A stretch of 38,815 nt of DNA from an uncultured SAR86 cluster bacterium (GTDB taxonomy: Bacteria; Pseudomonadota; Gammaproteobacteria; Magnimaribacterales; Magnimaribacteraceae), in assembly GCA_938075195.1 (NCBI GenBank), contig CALJGK010000062.1:1-38815 (forward strand), in the 5' to 3' direction. Shown here one piece after another: positions 33,469 through 38,815 of this stretch. The notes under the pieces are model-generated. The model had not been told where the DNA came from, ran no database searches, and worked only from the letters and a program-made list of their open reading frames with translations. The position numbers were made by a program, and so were the translations under genes. The number at the start of each line of letters is the position of its first letter. Position 1 is the first letter of the stretch.

Positions 33469-34656
33469 TTAAAAGTAATTTGAAATTATTTTTCCTGAAG
33501 CAAAAGAAAGCGTCCAACCATAGAATCCATGCCCAGAATTTATATATACGCCTTCTAAATTAGATGGGCCGATAAAAGGAATGCTTGAAGGGGTTAGAGG
33601 TCTGTCACCTGACCATGAATCTATTTTTACTGGATTATAATCTGCAAGATCTGGTGCTACTCTTTGTGCCAACTCTATAAGTTCTTGGATTCTTTTATGA
33701 TCATTAGTGTTGTTTCGAAAAAAATCGGCAAAGCCTGTTATTCTTATTTTCTTACCAAGTTTAGTAAAGAGTACCTTTTGATCTGATAGAGTTAGACTCA
33801 TATCAAAACTAACCTTTCCTCTTGGCAATGTTAAGCTGTAACCCCTTGCAGGGGTTATAGGAGATGGAGATTCAACTATATTCTCTGTTGATGACCCTCC
33901 GCAAACTATTATCTTTTCTGTTTCAATGAAGCCTTCATCAGTAGTCAAGCCTACTACTTTTGAATTATTATTTTTCAGTCCTTTTACATAAGTTTTAAAA
34001 TGGAAATTAGTTCCATTTTCTATAAGCCAATCTTTAAGACCTCTGCAAAAGAGAAGTGTATCTCCAGCTTCATCTGATTCTGAAAATATTGCTCCCGCAT
34101 ATCTATTATTCAGGGTTCCTATCGCTGGCTCTAAGGAGATCGCTTCTTCAATAGACATTGCCCTATTATCATTACCAAGGTTTTGTTTAAGCTTTAAATA
34201 TTTTATCTCATTCTTAAAATCCTTCTCTTTTTCAAAAAGCGCTATTTTTGAACTCCTCTGATGATCAAATTTTAGATTTAAGTGATCTTTCATTTCCTTA
34301 AGTAAAGACATAGAGGACAGAGACAGTTCAGCAAGCTGTAATTGATTTTGGTTATGCTTTTTTCTAGTGCAGTTAGCAGCGAAATGCTTTAGCCATTTTA
34401 AAGAGTTATGGTTAGGAGGGAGGTTAAAGCGGATACCTAAATCTCTATTCAAGACTATATTAAGAAGCTTTGGTAAAAGGCTTGGCTTCCCAAGTGGATC
34501 AGAGAAGCAATAAGAGAGCTGACCCCCATTTGCAAAACTAGCTCCACAAGCAACATCATGCTCTTTTTCAATGATTGTTACTTTATGACCTTTTTTGCAC
34601 AGATAATAGGCTGTGGTTAATCCAACAACTCCCGCTCCTATGATGTGAATGTGCAT
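33469..34656 (-). CDS. DadA-like FAD-dependent amino-acid/amine dehydrogenase (copy 2)
   Basis: This 395-residue member of the DAO superfamily starts HIIGAGVVGLTTAYYLCKKGHKVTIIEKE, the FAD-binding fold at the extreme N terminus. The conserved ACGASFANGGQLSYCFSDPLG and the end motif GVYINSGHGFYGWTLSFASG are DadA-like, as is SGDRPLTPSSIPFIGPS. It resembles copy 1 (11152-12423) in layout but differs in most positions and is about 28 residues shorter. It follows the LysR regulator gene by 54 nt and is probably controlled by it. A D-amino acid, or a gamma-glutamyl-amine as in PuuB, are the likeliest substrate classes; the sequence does not decide. Confidence 0.88.
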   Translation of the reverse strand: MHIHIIGAGVVGLTTAYYLCKKGHKVTIIEKEHDVACGASFANGGQLSYCFSDPLGKPSLLPKLLNIVLNRDLGIRFNLPPNHNSLKWLKHFAANCTRKKHNQNQLQLAELSLSSMSLLKEMKDHLNLKFDHQRSSKIALFEKEKDFKNEIKYLKLKQNLGNDNRAMSIEEAISLEPAIGTLNNRYAGAIFSESDEAGDTLLFCRGLKDWLIENGTNFHFKTYVKGLKNNNSKVVGLTTDEGFIETEKIIVCGGSSTENIVESPSPITPARGYSLTLPRGKVSFDMSLTLSDQKVLFTKLGKKIRITGFADFFRNNTNDHKRIQELIELAQRVAPDLADYNPVKIDSWSGDRPLTPSSIPFIGPSNLEGVYINSGHGFYGWTLSFASGKIISNYF

Positions 34657-34710
34657 TGTAAGAATTCTAGCTAGCGCCGTAAGAATATAAAATTCTATTG
34701 TTAGTGAAAT

Positions 34711-35583
34711 CTATAACTTATAGTTATGGCTTAGCGTAAAAGAAATAAAATTTTCTTGAATATGTGACTTTGATATTTTTTTTGGTACGACCAAATAAAC
34801 ATCGCAGGAAGGTGCATCTTTTAATCTCCATATAAATTCAGACGAATTAAGTGAAGAGGCAGAAATTTGATCTAAAACAGATATGCCTAGACCTTTTTTT
34901 ACGCATGAAGCTGCCATAAGATATGAATCTGTTTTTGTAATAAAATTAGGTGTAAATTTTTTTTGAGAAAAATACGAATAAAGCTTTTCAGATAAGGGGC
35001 CTTCAATGCCAACAAAAGGTATGTTTTTTAAATCCTTAAGAGTTAAAATATTTTTTGAAAAAAGGTAATCCTTTGACCCCAGTACGACAAAGTTTCCTTC
35101 AAGTATTCTTATGCACTCCACATCCTCATAATCCTTAGCTTCAAAAGCTATTCCAAAATCAATGCTTCCATCTCTTAGGTGGTCTATCATTTCATCAAAA
35201 TGGTAAGCGTGAGTTTCAAATCTAGCACCAGGATTAATTGAAGAAAAATCTGAGACCAAAGTTGGTATGAGATCTAGACCTAATGTCGGTGCGCATCCAA
35301 GCCTTATTAGTCCTGATGGCTTAGAAGACATATTTTCTGTTAATTCTTTTAAATGATTCAAATCAGTATTTATCTTGTCCGCCTTCAAAAATATAGCATC
35401 TGCCTCAGGAGTAGGAAATAATCTTCCCTTAATTCTTGAGAATAATAAAAAACCTAACTGACTTTCTGTGTGAGCAAGTACTTTACTTATTGATGGTTGA
35501 GAGACATTAAGAAACGTTGCTGCTTCTGTTATAGTGCCTTTTGTGTAGATGGCATGGAATACTTCTAATTGTCTAGTTTTCAT
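34711..35583 (-). CDS. LysR family transcriptional regulator
   Basis: The 290-residue protein has the N-terminal winged helix-turn-helix (residues 1-60: MKTRQLEVFHAIYTKGTITEAATFLNVSQPSISK, quoted in parts as typical) and a periplasmic-binding-like effector domain beginning near GLIRLGCAPTLGL (about 90). LTTRs usually control an adjacent or divergent gene in response to a small molecule. Here the divergent gene is TBDR 3 (116-nt gap) and the gene behind it is the DadA-like oxidase copy 2. One or both are plausible targets, so the inducer may be the compound imported or oxidised by them. Confidence 0.95.
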   Translation of the reverse strand: MKTRQLEVFHAIYTKGTITEAATFLNVSQPSISKVLAHTESQLGFLLFSRIKGRLFPTPEADAIFLKADKINTDLNHLKELTENMSSKPSGLIRLGCAPTLGLDLIPTLVSDFSSINPGARFETHAYHFDEMIDHLRDGSIDFGIAFEAKDYEDVECIRILEGNFVVLGSKDYLFSKNILTLKDLKNIPFVGIEGPLSEKLYSYFSQKKFTPNFITKTDSYLMAASCVKKGLGISVLDQISASSLNSSEFIWRLKDAPSCDVYLVVPKKISKSHIQENFISFTLSHNYKL

Positions 35584-35699
35584 AGAATTAAAAAAAATAG
35601 AGTATAACCTTAGTCTATGGATTTAAATAAAACAAGAATTAGACTTCATTTGTCTTATCGGTAAAGTTAAAATCACTTATATTAAATTTTGGGGTAAAA

Positions 35700-38645
35700 A
35701 TGAAAAAAATAACATTGTTAATAATCTTTAGTTTATTAAATTCTTTCAATTTATTTTCTGCAGAAGAAGATGTTGAAGAAATAGTCATAATTGGTTCCCA
35801 GATCAAGGGAGCTAAAATTACAGGGGCTCTTCCGGTTACAGTTATCTCTTCAGAAGATATTGATGTAATTGGAGCTGCAGATGGTGACGAGCTCATTGAT
35901 AATCTTGTTGAGCAAGGAATGAATTTCTTTAATGAAAATGAGCAAGTGTCTGGTGGTGTAAATGCAGCACGTGGTGATGTGGGTGCTTATAACCTGAGAA
36001 ACATGGGTGTAGGTAATACTCTCTCTTTGCTTAATGGAAGAAGATTAGTCAACAATGCAGGTTATCAGACTGAGTATATTGGTGGTGACTTTGTACCTAC
36101 TTTAACCGTTAACACTAATTCCATTCCTGTGAATGGTCTTGATCGTCTTGAGGTCCTTAAAGATGGTGCTTCCGCTTTGTACGGTGCTGATGCTGTTGCA
36201 GGTGTTGTCAATAATGTTTTAGACAATGATTTTGTAGGAACCAGAATGCAATTTAGAAGTGGTGGAATAGAAAGCCTTGATGCCAAGGACAACACATTTA
36301 GTGTTAAACATGGCTTGGATTTAAATGGTGGAAAGACAAATGTATCTGTTTTTTTTAGTCATCGAGATAGAGATGGCATAGCTTTATCAGAAGATCCTAA
36401 ATGGGCGATTGGGGATTATAGATATAACTATCCTGGTGGAAAAGAAGCATACGATGCATCAGTATGGTCTTCAGATACAAACTTAAGAAATTTATACACT
36501 TATCAAATGCCTCAACTTGATATGAGTGGAACGGCTGGCTTTACTGATAGCAGAGGAGAAACTCAATTGGTAGCAACGGGACACCCTGGTTGTTTAAGAA
36601 CAGGGGCTATAGATTCAGGGTTCGGTTCATGCCTCGTTCCCGATTTTGAAACACGAACCATAAATACAGGAGCCGCTCCTCAAATGCTTAGAGATTATAG
36701 AGGTGACCTGGAGAGAACTAATTTATTCGTCTATATCAATCATGAACTAGACAATGGAAACGACTTCTTCTCAGAAATATCTATGTACTCAGCAGAATCG
36801 GAAAGACAAGACAATAATGGCTCTTTCCCTGCAGGAAATATAGCTATTGCAAGTGATTATTATTGGTCGCAACAAATCCCAGGTATGGAAGGGAAAAAAT
36901 TGAGAATAGATGGATGGAGACCTAATACTCTTCCTAGAACTGTTAACGTAGATAAAGATAGTTACAGATTCTTAGCAGGGTTAAGAGGAACAACTGACTC
37001 AAATTGGGATTGGGAAACAGCTTTAGTTTTTTCTAAGTCTGAATCAAGTGATGCTACTAGTAATAGAATTAATTTAAATGCACTTAAAACAGAATTAAAC
37101 AGTACTGATTCTTCTGCTTTTAATATCTATAATCCTGATTTCTCAGCGAATAATAGTCAAAATATATTAGCAGTTATTAACAGAGATGATGAAAGTGAAC
37201 TCACAATGTTCGACGTTAAATTTAGCAATGATAATATTTTGGAACTTCCTGCTGGGCCTGTAGGAGCACTAATAGGGTTTGAGTATAGAGAGGAAACTTA
37301 TTCTGATGATAGGGACCCTTTACTTGATGGAACTATACCTTTCAATACAGATTCTAGTTTAGCAACAAATACGCATCCTTACAGATCTGCTGTTATGGGT
37401 TCAAGCGCTACAGAAGATGTGTATGGAGAAAAAGAAGTTAATTCAATTTTTGCTGAATTCCAAATTCCTCTAACAGAGAAAATTAATGCTCAACTGGCTT
37501 TAAGACACGAAGATTTCTCTGACTCTAAGTCAGCTACTGTAGGAAAATTTGCTTTAGGCTATGAAGTTAATAACTCATTATTCCTTAGAGCATCAGCTTC
37601 AACTGCCTTTAGAGCTCCTAACTTGGTTCAAGTGAATCAGTTAAGAGTTGCAAGAACTGGAACTAGAATAGACTCTGTAATGCAATATGTTGCATCTGTG
37701 AATGGACTAGCTAAATCTGGAACAATTGGAGATTACGATTTTACTGTCTTACGATTTTCTGAAGGTGCTAAGGATTTAGAGCCTGAAGAATCTGATAATA
37801 CTTCATTTGGTCTAGTCCTAACCCCAGAAGCATTTGAAGGCCTGACTATTACTCTAGATGCATGGGAGATTGAAAAAGAAAATACCATAGGTTTATTCGG
37901 AAGAAATAACAACGGTGTTATGGACCTATTGCTTAGATTGCAAGCAGGTAATTCTAATTGTACAGGTGCCATAGGCAATTCAGCAGTCTCTAGAGATGAT
38001 TTATCAGACTTAGATGAAGACGAACTAGGCTATTTTGCTAATGCTGGATTATGTCCTGTAGGAAGATCACTAGTAGTTAAAGATGAATATTTAAACATGG
38101 CTACACGAACAATAGAAGGTAGAGACGCGGTAGTTTATTATGATTTTGAAACTGATCTTGGTGACTTTGCATTAACTTATGCTGATTCAAGAACTACAAC
38201 TTTTGAACAAACACCAACAGGTTCTTTTAATACTCTTCAAGCTGCTATCGATGATGGAACTCTTCCTTCTTACACAGTGCTTGATGGGTTTGGTGATTTA
38301 CTAGGAAGGGATGGTAATTACGAAAGAAAATCTTCCTTCAGAATCAACTATTCCAAAGGAAATTATGGTGCGATGATCTCTGCTCTTAAGATTGGTTCTT
38401 TCTATCAAGCTAAAATTAGCAAATCATCGGATGGATCTAAATGGATTTTACCTGCTATGACTACTGTCAATGCTTCTATTCACTATAAATTCAAATTAAT
38501 GGAGAATAATGCAAGAGTGAAGCTTGGTATTAAAAATTTAAATGACAAAAGAGCACCTTTAGCAGATGGATATAATGGATTCTTTTCTGATGTTCATTCA
38601 GACTTAGGAAGAAATTATTATCTAGACTTTAGAGTGGATTTGTAA
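35700..38645 (+). CDS. TonB-dependent receptor (copy 3)
   Basis: This 981-residue outer-membrane importer starts with the signal peptide MKKITLLIIFSLLNSFNLFS, cleaved before AEEDVEE. The plug begins EEIVIIGSQIKG, with DELIDNLVEQG, YNLRNMGVGNTLSLLNGRR and LEVLKDGASALYGADAVAGV. The barrel end is RNYYLDFRVDL, so the last residue is Leu, where an aromatic residue is more usual. Cysteines appear as two spaced pairs in predicted loops. The SD is GGGG, 8 nt before the ATG, much like the other two TBDR genes. It is divergent from the LysR gene and ends at its own strong terminator. No substrate can be named; a regulator and oxidase next door suggest an amino compound, which is a weak inference. Confidence 0.95.
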   Translation: MKKITLLIIFSLLNSFNLFSAEEDVEEIVIIGSQIKGAKITGALPVTVISSEDIDVIGAADGDELIDNLVEQGMNFFNENEQVSGGVNAARGDVGAYNLRNMGVGNTLSLLNGRRLVNNAGYQTEYIGGDFVPTLTVNTNSIPVNGLDRLEVLKDGASALYGADAVAGVVNNVLDNDFVGTRMQFRSGGIESLDAKDNTFSVKHGLDLNGGKTNVSVFFSHRDRDGIALSEDPKWAIGDYRYNYPGGKEAYDASVWSSDTNLRNLYTYQMPQLDMSGTAGFTDSRGETQLVATGHPGCLRTGAIDSGFGSCLVPDFETRTINTGAAPQMLRDYRGDLERTNLFVYINHELDNGNDFFSEISMYSAESERQDNNGSFPAGNIAIASDYYWSQQIPGMEGKKLRIDGWRPNTLPRTVNVDKDSYRFLAGLRGTTDSNWDWETALVFSKSESSDATSNRINLNALKTELNSTDSSAFNIYNPDFSANNSQNILAVINRDDESELTMFDVKFSNDNILELPAGPVGALIGFEYREETYSDDRDPLLDGTIPFNTDSSLATNTHPYRSAVMGSSATEDVYGEKEVNSIFAEFQIPLTEKINAQLALRHEDFSDSKSATVGKFALGYEVNNSLFLRASASTAFRAPNLVQVNQLRVARTGTRIDSVMQYVASVNGLAKSGTIGDYDFTVLRFSEGAKDLEPEESDNTSFGLVLTPEAFEGLTITLDAWEIEKENTIGLFGRNNNGVMDLLLRLQAGNSNCTGAIGNSAVSRDDLSDLDEDELGYFANAGLCPVGRSLVVKDEYLNMATRTIEGRDAVVYYDFETDLGDFALTYADSRTTTFEQTPTGSFNTLQAAIDDGTLPSYTVLDGFGDLLGRDGNYERKSSFRINYSKGNYGAMISALKIGSFYQAKISKSSDGSKWILPAMTTVNASIHYKFKLMENNARVKLGIKNLNDKRAPLADGYNGFFSDVHSDLGRNYYLDFRVDL

Positions 38646-38658
38646 TTATTTAAGCTTT

Positions 38659-38685
38659 AAAAAAGGGAGCATTGCTCCCTTTTTT
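38659..38685 (+). terminator. Rho-independent terminator of TBDR gene 3
   Basis: AAAAAAGGGAGC, loop ATT and GCTCCCTTTTTT form a 12-bp stem with a GC-rich half and a T run. It begins 13 nt after the TBDR stop. The A and T runs make it able to work in both directions. Confidence 0.92.
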
Positions 38686-38701
38686 ATTTTAGAATTTAGA
38701 A

Positions 38702-38815
38702 ATGGCGTTTTTTACTAATAATAAAGGTTTTGTCCTAGGAGTCTTGACTGCCTTATTAGTGCTTACCCTCCCTACTCCTGAGTCACTATCAATAGAAGCA
38801 CACAGAACAGCTGCT
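38702..38815 (+). CDS. N-terminal fragment of a probable DASS-family anion:sodium symporter
   Basis: From the ATG at 38702 the frame is open to the window edge (38 codons; absent from the ORF track because it is cut). It reads a short polar start, a hydrophobic helix GFVLGVLTALLVLTL, then PTPESLSIEAHRTAA. The P-x-P-E-x-LS-x-EA-x-R ending after the first helix is what I know from SLC13/DASS carriers of dicarboxylates, sulfate or similar anions. Only 38 residues are visible, so family is probable and substrate unknown. The SD is poor and the start lies 16 nt after the TBDR terminator. Confidence 0.6.
   Translation, partial: MAFFTNNKGFVLGVLTALLVLTLPTPESLSIEAHRTAA

Noticed and set aside
35610-35617. 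TTAGTCTA shared upstream of TBDR 3 and TBDR 1 (743-750), with ATAGTCTT before TBDR 2, as a common regulator site
   Set aside because: An 8-mer shared between two gaps of this size has a sizeable chance of occurring at random, distances to the starts differ (53, 61 and 82 nt), and in TBDR 1 it may be the -10 region.

Overview
The window looks like a chromosomal segment of a streamlined, AT-rich marine gammaproteobacterium. SAR86-like is my best guess, from the mix of TonB-dependent receptors, fatty-acid and short-chain dehydrogenase genes and very short intergenic gaps; this is an inference from gene content, not a phylogenetic result. I see no phage, insertion sequence, CRISPR array or integrase, and no gene-free stretch longer than about 300 bases.

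Left part (1-16.4 kb): a 5' fragment of a TonB-dependent receptor (TBDR), then a block whose order fabI / ppiD / hupB / lon / clpX / clpP / tig / tRNA-His / tRNA-Arg / tRNA-Pro / folD matches, as I recall it, the Pseudomonas-type folD-tRNA-tig-clpPX-lon-hupB-ppiD-fabI region. It holds protein quality control (trigger factor, ClpXP, Lon, PpiD), HU, enoyl-ACP reductase and one-carbon metabolism. Extra genes sit between the three tRNAs and before folD: an acylphosphatase-like protein, a duplicated-domain lipoprotein, a DadA-like FAD oxidase and a second TBDR. Near-consensus heat-shock (sigma-32) promoters precede clpP and lon, and a near-consensus housekeeping promoter precedes hupB. The DadA-like gene begins 6 nt after the tRNA-Pro CCA end, and tig begins 13 nt after the tRNA-His CCA end.

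Middle part (16.4-26.4 kb): a lipid/ketone catabolism neighbourhood. It has an EthA-type Baeyer-Villiger monooxygenase, a TIP30-like NAD(P)-binding protein, an acyl-CoA synthetase, a FabY-like ketoacyl synthase, and a tight acyl-CoA dehydrogenase / APH-fold kinase / DUF6285-like trio followed by two convergent SDRs. The trio resembles LvaC-LvaA-LvaB of Pseudomonas levulinate catabolism and the ACAD10/11 proteins of animals, which phosphorylate 4-hydroxyacyl-CoAs and eliminate the phosphate. This is the most interesting system in the window.

Right part (26.4-38.8 kb): a DUF4389 membrane protein with gpsA; a divergent operon of a glutamine-synthetase-family ligase, an HDAC/acetylpolyamine-amidohydrolase-like enzyme and an SDR; a leftward run of LysR regulator, second DadA-like oxidase, patatin-like lipase and M48 metallopeptidase lipoprotein; a divergent third TBDR with its own terminator; and the first 38 codons of a probable DASS-family anion transporter. 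The theme is uptake of scarce organic compounds by TBDRs and oxidation of acyl, amino and possibly polyamine substrates.
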